From: Hungatella_A sp034142505
GTDB taxonomy: Bacteria; Bacillota; Clostridia; Lachnospirales; Lachnospiraceae
Reading direction: 5' to 3'
Assembly (NCBI GenBank): GCA_034142505.1
Contig: JAWZDV010000075.1
Coordinates: 1 to 64,000, forward strand
DNA length: 64,000 nt
Part shown: positions 34,166 through 42,847 of the stretch, piece by piece
How the letters are laid out: every line of letters begins with the position of its first letter
Position numbering within the stretch: position 1 is the first letter of the stretch
Program-made: the position numbers and the translations under genes
Notes under the pieces: model-generated
What the model saw: only the letters and a program-made list of their open reading frames with translations
Told to the model about the DNA's origin: nothing
Databases searched by the model: none

Positions 34166-35347
34166 ATGGAGATAAGTTATAAACGGGAGATGAAACACAA
34201 CTATCTGGTGATTGAAGGGGAGGAAGGCGCCCACAGTTATGAACTGCGGATGATGGCGGACAATGCCATCGAAGGTTTGATGAAATTCCGTGTAAAGCGG
34301 GTTGATAATCAGTGCTGTTATTGCTATGAGATCACTTCCCGGCAGCCGCTTAGCCGTCTGCTGGAGAATCATTGTCTGAAAGCCGGGGAAGTCCGCATTC
34401 TGATCTTAGGTCTGGCGAGAACCCTGGGAAAACTGGAAGAATATTTACTAAAAGAAGAACAGATACTCCTTCAGCCGGATTTTATCTATGTGGAGCCGGA
34501 ATTGTTTTCCGTCGAATTCTGCCTGATTCCGGGAAGAACAGGTGATTTCCCGGCAGAACTTGGCAAGCTGTTAGAGTATCTGCTGGGCAAAGTGGATTAT
34601 CAGGATAAGGCCTGTGTTGTCATGACTTACGGGATGTACCGGGAGAGCCTGAAAGAAAACTACGGAATTGATGATCTGTTAAAGTTTTTGACTGCTTCGG
34701 ACTCCCAGGAAACAGATGTATTGGATGAGGAAGAGGTAAAACCAGTGAAGCCGGCAATATCTGAAAAGCCGGTTATGTCTTTAAAGCCGGTAAAACCAGA
34801 GGTTTCTCCAGATGAAAAACCGAAAAAACATTCGTGGAAAGAACGGCTGCGGCAGATCATAAACCGGCTTTGGGGGCAAAAAAATGAAAATATGTTACAG
34901 CAGCAGCCGGAACCGCAAGAGACAGCCTTGCCATGGCAGATGGTATTTGCCGAAGAACCTTCCTGCAATCCGGACCCAAATGATACGAAAGGCAATAAAA
35001 GTTCCCGGGACTATGAGGAACCAAATACGGTGCTTTTATTTGATAAAGAGGAGAAACAGCTGCGAAAACTGATCAGTATGGAAGCGGGACTCCCGGATAT
35101 TGTGATCGCCTATTATCCTTTCATCATCGGCAAGCAGGAGAATCTGGTAGACTACGTGATGAATCAGGACACGGTCAGCCGCCTGCATCTTCGCATCGAC
35201 GAAAACGAAGGTATTTACAGCATTACAGATCTAAATTCAACAAATGGCACAAGCGTGGCCGGAAGAATTCTGGAAAATAATGAGTCGGCTGAGGTTGCTT
35301 TGGGAGACGAAGTAGCCATAGCCGGTCTGCGGTTTAAATTTGGATAA
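34166..35347 (+). CDS. FHA domain protein with DUF6382-like N terminus
   Basis: 393 residues, no membrane segment. Residues 1-175 resemble DUF6382. Residues 185-290 are a Lys/Pro/Glu-rich linker with repeated KPV-type units. Residues 295-393 are an FHA domain with SRLHLRI and DLNSTNGT, which bind phosphothreonine. It begins 2 nt after the TadE-like gene, so it belongs to the pilus unit. It suggests Ser/Thr phosphorylation control of the machine; no kinase is encoded nearby. Confidence 0.85.
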   Translation: MEISYKREMKHNYLVIEGEEGAHSYELRMMADNAIEGLMKFRVKRVDNQCCYCYEITSRQPLSRLLENHCLKAGEVRILILGLARTLGKLEEYLLKEEQILLQPDFIYVEPELFSVEFCLIPGRTGDFPAELGKLLEYLLGKVDYQDKACVVMTYGMYRESLKENYGIDDLLKFLTASDSQETDVLDEEEVKPVKPAISEKPVMSLKPVKPEVSPDEKPKKHSWKERLRQIINRLWGQKNENMLQQQPEPQETALPWQMVFAEEPSCNPDPNDTKGNKSSRDYEEPNTVLLFDKEEKQLRKLISMEAGLPDIVIAYYPFIIGKQENLVDYVMNQDTVSRLHLRIDENEGIYSITDLNSTNGTSVAGRILENNESAEVALGDEVAIAGLRFKFG

Positions 35348-35350
35348 TGC

Positions 35351-35379
35351 TTAACAAATCAGGAATCTTATGATAGAAT
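35351..35379 (+). promoter_or_regulatory. Promoter of the rhomboid gene
   Basis: TTAACA (35351-35356), 17 nt, TAGAAT (35374-35379), right after the FHA gene stop and 26 nt before the next start codon. Confidence 0.6.
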
Positions 35380-35404
35380 AGGTACGTTGAGAGGGAGTTG
35401 TCGA

Positions 35405-36025
35405 ATGAGAGATCGGGACTGGAAAAAAACAGCTTACATCAATATGCTGTTAATTGCCGTTAATGTACTTTATTTTATCTTTCTGGAGATCGCAGGCTCC
35501 AGTGAGAATACCGTGTTTATGATTCAACATGGGGCGATGTATGAACCTCTTGTGACCGAGAACGGTGAGTACTATCGCCTCCTGACATCTATATTTATGC
35601 ATTTTGGAATCAGCCATATCGTCAATAATATGCTGATGCTTTTTATATTAGGAGATAATCTGGAACGGGCTTTGGGTCATATCAAATATCTCTTTTTTTA
35701 CCTAATATGCGGCGTGGGAGCCAATATCGCTTCCATGGCGGTTAATGTCATGCAGAAAGAACTGGTGGTGTCCGCGGGGGCGTCGGGTGCAATTTTCGGC
35801 GTAATCGGCGGTTTGCTGTATGCTGTGGCAGTGAATCACGGGCGGCTGGAAGATTTGAGTACCAGACAGCTGGCCGTGGTAGTGTTGTGTTCTCTTTACT
35901 TTGGCTTTACCAGTGGGGGCGTTGACAATGTTGCCCACATCGCAGGTCTGCTCATAGGCATCGTTATGGCGGTGTTATTATATAGAAAACCAAAACCGGT
36001 CTATGAGGATAGATTATGGGACTAA
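35405..36025 (+). CDS. Rhomboid family intramembrane serine protease
   Basis: 206 residues with six membrane helices. The catalytic Ser127 lies in SAGASGAIFG and His178 in DNVAHIAGLLIG; the HxxxN motif HIVNN is at 71-75. It cuts membrane helices of substrate proteins. ATG 35405 follows GAGGGAG at 7 nt; a TTG at 35387 is less likely. It has its own promoter, but its position after a pilus locus raises the possibility that pilus proteins are substrates (inference only). Confidence 0.93.
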   Translation: MRDRDWKKTAYINMLLIAVNVLYFIFLEIAGSSENTVFMIQHGAMYEPLVTENGEYYRLLTSIFMHFGISHIVNNMLMLFILGDNLERALGHIKYLFFYLICGVGANIASMAVNVMQKELVVSAGASGAIFGVIGGLLYAVAVNHGRLEDLSTRQLAVVVLCSLYFGFTSGGVDNVAHIAGLLIGIVMAVLLYRKPKPVYEDRLWD

Positions 36026-36049
36026 GGGAAAGAAAGGAGGAGAGAGATT

Positions 36050-36472
36050 ATGAAAAAAGATGATTGTATTTTTTGCAAGATTGCGAATGGTGCCATCGGT
36101 TCCACAACCGTCTACGAGGATGAGGACTTTCGCGTGATTCTGGACTTGAGTCCGGCGTCACCGGGACACGCTTTGATTATTCCTAAAGAGCATTTCGATG
36201 ATCTGTGCCAGTTGGAGGGAGCGGTGGCAGAAAAGGTATTGCCTTTAGCAGCCCGCATCGGAACGGCGATGAAAGAGGCCTTGCATTGCGATGGGTTCAA
36301 TCTGGTTCAGAATAACGGTGAGGCGGCTGGACAGACGGTGAAGCATTTTCACATGCATGTGATTCCCAGATATGAAAGTGCCGGCAAAAAGATCGTTACA
36401 TGGGAACCTGGGGAGGCCAGCCAGGAAGAGCGGGAGGCCCAGGGCGCCGCGATTAGAAGTGCACTAAAATAA
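36050..36472 (+). CDS. HIT family nucleotide-binding hydrolase
   Basis: 140 residues. It starts with the paired-Cys sequence CIFCKIANG and carries the catalytic histidine triad HFHMH at 99-103 (KHFHMHVIPRY). Such Hint/YcfF-like enzymes hydrolyse AMP-lysine, adenosine phosphoramidates or dinucleoside polyphosphates. SD AGGAGGAGAG precedes ATG. Length is typical (about 135-145). Confidence 0.95.
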   Translation: MKKDDCIFCKIANGAIGSTTVYEDEDFRVILDLSPASPGHALIIPKEHFDDLCQLEGAVAEKVLPLAARIGTAMKEALHCDGFNLVQNNGEAAGQTVKHFHMHVIPRYESAGKKIVTWEPGEASQEEREAQGAAIRSALK

Positions 36473-36488
36473 GAAGCAGGAGAACGCA

Positions 36489-37025
36489 ATGCAGCTTGAC
36501 AGAGATGAGCTGCTGCAAGCCATGTACGAGGAATATCAGGGACCACTTCGAAGAGTGACTAAAAATAACGGAATCCCTGATGGTTATGTAGATGATATTG
36601 TACAGGAGACATTCGTAGCTTACTTTAATCATTATCCACTAGATTGGACGGATGCGCAGAAGAAAGCTATGTTAATGACCATATTAAAGAATAAGTGTAC
36701 GGACTATTTCCGCAGAAATAAACATTATGACTGTGTCAGCATGGATACGGAGCTGTTCGACGAGACAGAGCTGTTGACCCAGTATGTGATGAAAGACACT
36801 TTGGACAAAGTACTGATTGATGAAACTCTGAAAGAGGTCAGAGAAACGATCATGAATATGAAGGATGACTGGCGGGAGATCGCGGTCCTACATCTCATTG
36901 AACAGCGTCCGCTGTCGGAAGTATGCCAGATTCTGGATTTGAAATCAAGCGTATGCAGGATGCGGTTATCCAGAATCCGAAAATACTTAAGAGAGCGGTT
37001 CAAGTCAAAAGGTTATCATCCATGA
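36489..37025 (+). CDS. ECF-like RNA polymerase sigma factor
   Basis: 178 residues. Sigma region 2 lies at about 20-80 (DDIVQETFVAYFNHY; ILKNKCTDYFRRNK) and region 4 at about 115-170 (LSEVCQILDLKSSVCRMRLSRIRKYL). Sigma-70/ECF type. The 3' end overlaps the convergent murG gene by 10 nt. The protein encoded at 38194, with a cytoplasmic start and one helix, looks like a partner but lies beyond murG, so the usual sigma/anti-sigma operon is split. Confidence 0.88.
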   Translation: MQLDRDELLQAMYEEYQGPLRRVTKNNGIPDGYVDDIVQETFVAYFNHYPLDWTDAQKKAMLMTILKNKCTDYFRRNKHYDCVSMDTELFDETELLTQYVMKDTLDKVLIDETLKEVRETIMNMKDDWREIAVLHLIEQRPLSEVCQILDLKSSVCRMRLSRIRKYLRERFKSKGYHP

Positions 37026-38086
37026 TTGGCATAAGATTCAATCAAGTCGATGACGGTAGCTACCGCGTTGGTGAGAGAACTCTGTTCCATATTGTGAATG
37101 TGTGCAGCTCTATTCTCATAGGTTTCCTGGATGGCCTGATAAAGGGCATCATCGGATAACTGTTCTTCCTCAATCACTGTACTAAAGCCTTGTTTCCGGA
37201 AGGATTCGGCGTTCAGGATCTGGTCGCCGCGGCTGGCAGCAGCAGATAATGGAATTAAGATATTTGGCTTGCGCAGGGCCAGGATTTCACAGATAGAGTT
37301 TGCGCCCGCTCTTGATATGACGATATCGGACGCGGCAAACAGATGACGCAGCGGTGCGTCAACGTATTCGTATTGGACATAACCTTTTGTTCCAATCAGG
37401 CTTTCATCCAGATTGCCTTTTCCACAGATGTGCACCACCTGATAATCCGGTAACAGCCGGGGCAGGAGGCTGCGCACAGCGTTATTGACCGTCACGGAAC
37501 CGAGACTGCCTCCGATGATTAAAATGACAGGCCGGTCTGCTGACAGATGGGCGTACTGAAGCCCGGACAGACGGTCGCCTTTCAGCAGTTCCTCGCGGAT
37601 GGGAGAACCGGTCAGCACGGCTTTTTCTTCCGGGAGGTATTTGAGTGTTTCCGGGAAATTGCAGCATACTTTTTTGGCGGATGGGATACAGAGCTTATTC
37701 GCCAAACCGGGAGTCATATCGGATTCATGGATGATGGTAGGGATGCGGTAATGTTTTGCGGCAAGTACTACTGGTACGGCAACAAAACCGCCTTTGGAGA
37801 AGACCACGTCGGGTTTGTATTTTTTCATTAACCGGAGCGCTTCTCCATATCCTTTTACGACACGGATCGGGTCGGAGAAATTTTTGATATCAAAGTAGCG
37901 GCGAAGCTTGCCGGAGGAGATGCCATCGTAGGCAATACCGGCTCCCTCGATCAGTTTTCGTTCGATGCCCTGGTAAGAGCCGATATAGTGAATCTCGTAG
38001 TCAAGTTCCTGTAAAGAAGGAATCAAAGCCAGATTCGGGGTAACATGACCGGCAGTTCCTCCGCCGGTGAGAATGATTTTTTTCAT
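37016..38086 (-). CDS. murG: UDP-GlcNAc:lipid I N-acetylglucosaminyltransferase
   Basis: 356-residue GT28 enzyme that makes lipid II at the cytoplasmic membrane face. The N-terminal motif LTGGGTAGHVTPNLA is present, as are IIGGSLGS and the sugar-nucleotide loop RAGANSICEILAL. ATG 38086 is preceded by GGGAGGCAGC. A long in-frame extension to 38335 has no family counterpart and crosses the promoter region. It stands alone on the minus strand, away from the division cluster where murG usually sits; some Clostridia do carry it alone. Confidence 0.95.
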   Translation of the reverse strand: MKKIILTGGGTAGHVTPNLALIPSLQELDYEIHYIGSYQGIERKLIEGAGIAYDGISSGKLRRYFDIKNFSDPIRVVKGYGEALRLMKKYKPDVVFSKGGFVAVPVVLAAKHYRIPTIIHESDMTPGLANKLCIPSAKKVCCNFPETLKYLPEEKAVLTGSPIREELLKGDRLSGLQYAHLSADRPVILIIGGSLGSVTVNNAVRSLLPRLLPDYQVVHICGKGNLDESLIGTKGYVQYEYVDAPLRHLFAASDIVISRAGANSICEILALRKPNILIPLSAAASRGDQILNAESFRKQGFSTVIEEEQLSDDALYQAIQETYENRAAHIHNMEQSSLTNAVATVIDLIESYANHG

Positions 38087-38193
38087 GATGCTGCCTCCCG
38101 TGTTTATTGATGAATCTACTATATATAATACTAAGCAATCCCGTATAAATGTCAACCCCAAACAGATGGAAATAAAACCAGACGAGGTGTCTT

Positions 38194-38976
38194 TTGAAAG
38201 AATCAGGAAAAAATCAAGAAATTGACAATTTAATAGAAGAAGAGATGAGAACCGCGTTTGGTTATGGAAAGGATTCTCTGATTGCTGAGTTTGATCAAGC
38301 CGCCGAAGAAATGGAGGAGTCCGACCGTATACCACCAGATGGGGAATTTCAGAAGATTGCAGCGAAAGTTCATGAGTTTGAGAAGGAACAGAAGAAATCT
38401 TCGAAAAAGGTGGTTCGGCTGAAACGGGTTGGGAAGGTTGGATTGCTGGTTGCGATATTGGGGGGCGTGTTGATGGGGACGGGAATTGGGGCTAGTGGGA
38501 AGAGGGGGTATGAGTATGGAATTAGAACTCCGGATAGTGTCAAAAGCAATGTTTGGAATAATACTGAAAATTTAGAAACAGATTACAATATTGATGAAAC
38601 ATATAGAATAATTAAAGATAAGCTTGGCATAGATGTATTGAGACTGATGTATTTACCAGAAGGTATGGGATTGACGGATTTATTTCTTGGCGAAGGATAT
38701 GCAAGAATGGAGTTTACGCGTGAAGACGGCTATATTTATTTTGTACAATCCCAATATCCTGTTGAAAGTTCCGGGAGTACCATATCTGATTGTGAAGAAA
38801 TTAAAAGTATCACAAATAAGGGACTAAATAAAGATTTAGTGATCAAAAAAAATAAGTTGGAAAAAAATAAGTTTGAATTTTCCACAGAATTTGTAATTGA
38901 TAAATCATATTATCATTTGACAGCAGTTATTTCACAAGAGGAGTTTGAACTATTGTTAAAGAAAATTAGTCGCTAA
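38194..38976 (+). CDS. DUF4367-like membrane protein, possible anti-sigma factor
   Basis: 260 residues. A charged cytoplasmic part (1-90) and one helix near 92-110 (VGLLVAILGGVLMGTGIGAS) precede an extracytoplasmic domain resembling DUF4367 (MYLPEGMGLTDLFLG; MEFTREDGYIYFVQSQ). Such proteins often pair with sigma factors and sense outside signals. The start is TTG with GAGGTG close upstream. After codon 120 the sequence is markedly more AT-rich than murG, hinting at separate origin. The role is inferred from topology and the sigma gene at 36489. Confidence 0.65.
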   Translation: MKESGKNQEIDNLIEEEMRTAFGYGKDSLIAEFDQAAEEMEESDRIPPDGEFQKIAAKVHEFEKEQKKSSKKVVRLKRVGKVGLLVAILGGVLMGTGIGASGKRGYEYGIRTPDSVKSNVWNNTENLETDYNIDETYRIIKDKLGIDVLRLMYLPEGMGLTDLFLGEGYARMEFTREDGYIYFVQSQYPVESSGSTISDCEEIKSITNKGLNKDLVIKKNKLEKNKFEFSTEFVIDKSYYHLTAVISQEEFELLLKKISR

Positions 38977-39002
38977 AAGTATGGATTAGTAAGGAGATAC
39001 TT

Positions 39003-39521
39003 ATGAAAAAAATGTTATCAAAGATTGTCAGCTTGTGCTTGATTTTTAGCTGCATTTTTACAATGTCATCTTTTGCAACAACTGCCTATATTCCACCAAC
39101 TGATACTAAATTATTACCACCAAATCAAACATATTCAAAGGATACAACACAAGCGTTGCAAAGAGGAGCTTTATTATCAAGTTGCATATTAAATATATAT
39201 AACGCAGGTGGTGGAGAAATTGGAATATTAGCAGATACAATGTGCCATGTGGATGTAGATAGTATATATGTGACTATGTATTTGGACCAGTATAACGAAG
39301 AGACTGGCAAGTGGAAAAATAAGAGGGTCTACGTATATGAGTTTACACCTGAGGATGCAAAAGATGGGAAATTACATGCGATGCTAATTAATTTTCGTGA
39401 GACTGATCAGGAGCCAGGCTACTATTATCGCCTTTGGGCATACCACGAAGCAGAAAAAGACGGTGTTTGGGAGACAATGAGAACAGCGACCGACGGTGTC
39501 TTAATCACCAGCACCCCATAA
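39003..39521 (+). CDS. Secreted hypothetical protein (DUF6147-like)
   Basis: 172 residues. It has a clear signal peptide (MKKMLSKIVSLCLIFSCIFT...SSFA) and a beta-rich mature domain with CHVDVDSIYVTMYLDQYNEE and YYYRLWAYHEAEKDG. The pattern is like small secreted clostridial proteins I associate with DUF6147, function unknown. AAGGAGATACTT precedes ATG. Low GC like the gene before it, so the two may have moved together. Confidence 0.65.
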   Translation: MKKMLSKIVSLCLIFSCIFTMSSFATTAYIPPTDTKLLPPNQTYSKDTTQALQRGALLSSCILNIYNAGGGEIGILADTMCHVDVDSIYVTMYLDQYNEETGKWKNKRVYVYEFTPEDAKDGKLHAMLINFRETDQEPGYYYRLWAYHEAEKDGVWETMRTATDGVLITSTP

Positions 39522-39537
39522 AAAGGAGAACAATTCA

Positions 39538-40233
39538 ATGATAGGAATCATCGGAGCCATGGATGAAGAAGTGGCGAAAGTGAAAGAGCAGATGACTGGC
39601 GTGGAGATCAACACCATCGCAGGCATGGATTTCTACAAAGGCATCATGGGAAATAAGGAAGTGGTGGTTGTCCGCTCCGGAATCGGGAAAGTCAACGCGG
39701 CTGTCTGCAGCCAGATTCTCGCTGACCTGTATCACGTAACGGCCATCATCAACACCGGCATCGCCGGTTCCTTAAGAAACGAGATTAACATCGGTGATGT
39801 GGTCCTCTCCACCGACGCCCTCCATCATGACATGGATGCCGGCGGTTTTGGTTATCCACCGGGCCAGATTCCGCGGATGGATGTCCTCTCTTTCGAGGCG
39901 GACAAGCATTTACTGGAAGTGGCAAAATCATGCTGTGAGAAAGCCGTCCCGGAGATCGGCGTTCACACCGGCCGCGTTGTCAGTGGCGACCAGTTCATCT
40001 CCGACAAGGCGAAAAAACAGTGGCTGACGGACACCTTCTATGGCTATTGCACCGAGATGGAAGGCGCCGCCATCGCCCAGGCGGCCTATTTAAACAACAT
40101 TCCATTCCTGATTATCCGGGCGATCTCCGACAAGGCGGATGACAGTGCGGAGATGGATTATGCCGAGTTTGAGGCGGCGGCGATCCGCCACAGCGTGAAG
40201 CTGTTAAGCGCTATGATCGAAGAATTAAATTAA
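39538..40233 (+). CDS. mtnN: 5'-methylthioadenosine/S-adenosylhomocysteine nucleosidase
   Basis: 231 residues starting MIGIIGAMDEEVAKVKEQMT, with the catalytic Glu in the IGAMDEE region and the catalytic Asp in AISDKADDSA. The motifs VVRSGIGKVNAA and TEMEGAAIAQ are typical. It splits adenine from MTA and SAH in the SAM recycling pathway and supplies S-ribosylhomocysteine. AAAAGGAGAAC precedes ATG. Confidence 0.96.
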   Translation: MIGIIGAMDEEVAKVKEQMTGVEINTIAGMDFYKGIMGNKEVVVVRSGIGKVNAAVCSQILADLYHVTAIINTGIAGSLRNEINIGDVVLSTDALHHDMDAGGFGYPPGQIPRMDVLSFEADKHLLEVAKSCCEKAVPEIGVHTGRVVSGDQFISDKAKKQWLTDTFYGYCTEMEGAAIAQAAYLNNIPFLIIRAISDKADDSAEMDYAEFEAAAIRHSVKLLSAMIEELN

Positions 40234-40372
40234 GTTTACGTGAACCTAATAGTCGAATTTACCGAGAATTTGACGAACGATTCTAGGCTCCCTGATCTTC
40301 CCAAACAGAAAATCCGTAGTTATAATAATAGCTATCTGGAAAAATCTGGAGAAAGAAAGGGGAGCTTTTATT

Positions 40373-41248
40373 ATGCTACAATTTTTAGAAACAGGAAAAG
40401 CACTGTACGTGCTTACGGCAATCTGCCTGCTGGGAGTGCTGAGCAGATTCATGGCACGCAGCCTCTACAAAAGATTAATTAAAGAAACCGATAACATGAC
40501 ACTGACGAAAAACCGTTTTTTACGGGAACTGAAACAGAAAACAGAAAATACATACCGCCTGAATCAGGGCATCCACAACACGCAGGCCTATTTAGAGAAA
40601 CAGTTATACGGTTACCGTTTTGCCGGTCTCTCTTTAAATGGATGGACAAGCTTTGCCGGACAGATGACACTGCTGTGCTTCCTGGCCGGAGGTGTTGCGG
40701 CCTTCGGAGCCTACTGGTTCCGCTGTGATAACTACTATATTGTATTGTACGGCTCCATGGGCATCATTACCGGGCTGTTTACCATGCTGATTGATTACGG
40801 CGTGAATTTAAATGAGAAGAAACAGCAGCTGGTGCTGTCTCTCCAGGATTATCTGGAGAATTCGCTGTTCAACCGCCTGTCAAAAGAAGCCGGCCCGGCG
40901 ATCAGCCTGATGGAAGAAGAGACGAGGGAGACAGCCCGCAGCGGCAGCCGGGAAAGTATCCGGGCGATCAACCGCACAGAACGTGCAGAACGGGCCACGG
41001 CCACCAAGGAGCCGGAAGCGGCCCCCCAGCCAGCCAAACGGGAGCGGTCAGCCAGAGCCAGCCGAAAAGAACTGGCGCCACAGCAGGAACCGGATGTATC
41101 CAGACGTGACATTGATTATCTGAAACGAAGTCTGGAGCAGATTGCGGCCAGCCGTGAAAAGAACAGATCCGAGGGAGACTGGACCAAAGCGCTGACCCCG
41201 GATGAGATGCAATTGGTAGGTGATATCCTAAAAGAATATCTTGCTTGA
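40373..41248 (+). CDS. Membrane protein with long charged C-terminal tail, unknown
   Basis: 291 residues. There are three hydrophobic segments (about 11-30, 100-117 and 125-143), with a basic region between the first two. Residues 165-260 are low-complexity, rich in Arg, Glu and Ala (RAINRTERAERATATKEPEA). A short conserved-looking tail follows (DWTKALTPDEMQLVGDILKEYL). No family recognised. AAAGGGGAGC precedes ATG. It lies alone between mtnN and pgi. Confidence 0.7.
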   Translation: MLQFLETGKALYVLTAICLLGVLSRFMARSLYKRLIKETDNMTLTKNRFLRELKQKTENTYRLNQGIHNTQAYLEKQLYGYRFAGLSLNGWTSFAGQMTLLCFLAGGVAAFGAYWFRCDNYYIVLYGSMGIITGLFTMLIDYGVNLNEKKQQLVLSLQDYLENSLFNRLSKEAGPAISLMEEETRETARSGSRESIRAINRTERAERATATKEPEAAPQPAKRERSARASRKELAPQQEPDVSRRDIDYLKRSLEQIAASREKNRSEGDWTKALTPDEMQLVGDILKEYLA

Positions 41249-41296
41249 GTATGGTGGAAAGTATAAAATCCTAGTGCAGAGCTTTTTTAAATATGA

Positions 41297-41351
41297 TATA
41301 ATACGGTTAATTCCTCAGAACTGGAAATACACACAGTTCTTTCCAGTTCTG
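41297..41351 (+). promoter_or_regulatory. pgi leader: -10 box and 12-bp hairpin
   Basis: TATAAT at 41297-41302 is followed by a perfect 12-bp stem, CAGAACTGGAAA (41316-41327) with TTTCCAGTTCTG (41340-41351), loop 12 nt, in the leader of pgi. No T run follows, so it is not a terminator; it may stabilise the mRNA or bind a regulator. Confidence 0.55.
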
Positions 41352-41415
41352 ACCGATAACGATTGTGCCATAAACTGCACAATATGATGCTTGTAAGAAA
41401 AGGAGAACAAAAGTT

Positions 41416-42765
41416 ATGAGTAAAGAATTAAGTTTTGATTATTCCAAGGCATCCGGTTTCATCTCAGCAGAAGAGTTGGAAAACATGAAAGCACAGGTGA
41501 TGTGCGCAAAGGACGTGCTGACAGCTAAAACCGGCGCCGGTAATGACTTCTTAGGATGGATTGACCTTCCGGTCGACTACGATAAGGAGGAGTTTACAAG
41601 AATCAAACAGGCAGCAGCCAAAATCCAGAGCGATTCCGATGTATTGCTGGTAGTAGGAATCGGGGGTTCCTACCTGGGGGCCAGGGCTGCTATTGAATTC
41701 CTGACTCATAGTTTCTATAATGTTTTGGACAAGGCCGACCGCAAAACCCCTGAGATTTATTTTTTAGGAAACAGTATCAGCAGTAAGTATATCAAAGATC
41801 TGCAGGATGTATTGAAGGGCAAGGATTTCTCCATCAACATTATCTCCAAATCAGGAACCACCACAGAGCCGGCCATCGCTTTCCGTGTGTTCAAGGAGAT
41901 GTTGATTGAAAAATATGGCAGAGAGGAAGCGGGTAAGAGAATCTATGCGACCACAGACAAGGCCAGAGGAGCATTAAAGAGCCTGGCAGACCAGGAAGGG
42001 TATGAAACTTTCGTGGTACCGGATGATGTTGGAGGACGTTTCTCCGTCCTGACAGCCGTCGGTTTACTTCCAATCGCAGTCAGCGGGGCCGATATCGACC
42101 AGCTGATGGAGGGTGCGGCAAGCGGAAGAACCAAAGCGTTAGAGACACCATATGAGAGCAACCCGGCACTGCTATACGCCGCTGTCCGCAATATTTTACT
42201 GCGCAAGGGAAAATCAGTGGAGATTGTGGCCAACTATGAGCCAAGCCTTCACTATGTATCAGAATGGTGGAAACAGTTGTACGGCGAGAGCGAGGGCAAG
42301 GACCAGAGAGGGATCTTCCCGGCAGCCGTGGATTTGACCACGGATTTACATTCCATGGGACAGTTTATTCAGGACGGATCAAGGATTATGTTTGAGACCG
42401 TTCTTAATGTAGAAGATTCATCTGCAGAAGTGCTTCTGAAAGAAGAAGAGGTTGATACTGACGGCATGAATTATTTAGCAGGGAAGAGCGTAGATTTCGT
42501 CAACAAGAGTGCTATGAACGGTACCATTCTGGCACATACCGACGGCAATGTACCAAACCTGATGGTGACGATACCGGAACAGAATGCCTATTATCTGGGT
42601 CAGTTATTCTACTTCTTTGAGTTTGCCTGCGGCGTGAGCGGTTATCTGCTGGGTGTTAACCCATTTAATCAGCCGGGCGTCGAGAGCTATAAGAAGAATA
42701 TGTTCGCATTGCTTGGAAAACCGGGCTATGAGGCAGAGAGAGAAGCGCTGTTAAAGAGATTATAA
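41416..42765 (+). CDS. pgi: Glucose-6-phosphate isomerase
   Basis: 449 residues, the short bacterial/Firmicute form. Motifs include VVGIGGSYLGARAA, SKSGTTTEPAIAF (phosphate-binding) and VGGRFSVLTAVGLLP. A catalytic Glu lies in GESEGKDQRGI and the C-terminal Lys in NQPGVESYKKNMF. It interconverts glucose-6-P and fructose-6-P in glycolysis. It has its own promoter and terminator, a single-gene unit. AAAAGGAGAAC precedes ATG. Confidence 0.97.
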   Translation: MSKELSFDYSKASGFISAEELENMKAQVMCAKDVLTAKTGAGNDFLGWIDLPVDYDKEEFTRIKQAAAKIQSDSDVLLVVGIGGSYLGARAAIEFLTHSFYNVLDKADRKTPEIYFLGNSISSKYIKDLQDVLKGKDFSINIISKSGTTTEPAIAFRVFKEMLIEKYGREEAGKRIYATTDKARGALKSLADQEGYETFVVPDDVGGRFSVLTAVGLLPIAVSGADIDQLMEGAASGRTKALETPYESNPALLYAAVRNILLRKGKSVEIVANYEPSLHYVSEWWKQLYGESEGKDQRGIFPAAVDLTTDLHSMGQFIQDGSRIMFETVLNVEDSSAEVLLKEEEVDTDGMNYLAGKSVDFVNKSAMNGTILAHTDGNVPNLMVTIPEQNAYYLGQLFYFFEFACGVSGYLLGVNPFNQPGVESYKKNMFALLGKPGYEAEREALLKRL

Positions 42766-42778
42766 TTTACATAGATAT

Positions 42779-42826
42779 GCCCCCGGTGACTGCTGCCCTG
42801 TACAGCGGCAGGCCCCGGGGGCTTTT
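42779..42826 (+). terminator. Terminator after pgi
   Basis: A stem GCCCCCGG/CCGGGGGC with an inner TGC.GC/GC.GCA hairpin is followed by TTTT. GC-rich and strong. Confidence 0.85.
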
Positions 42827-42847
42827 GGCATTTAGAATGGTTATTCT

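Noticed and set aside
38087..38335. N-terminal extension of MurG by 83 residues
   Set aside because: Family members start at MKKIILTGGGTAGH; the extension crosses an AT-rich promoter-like stretch and the start of the opposite gene.
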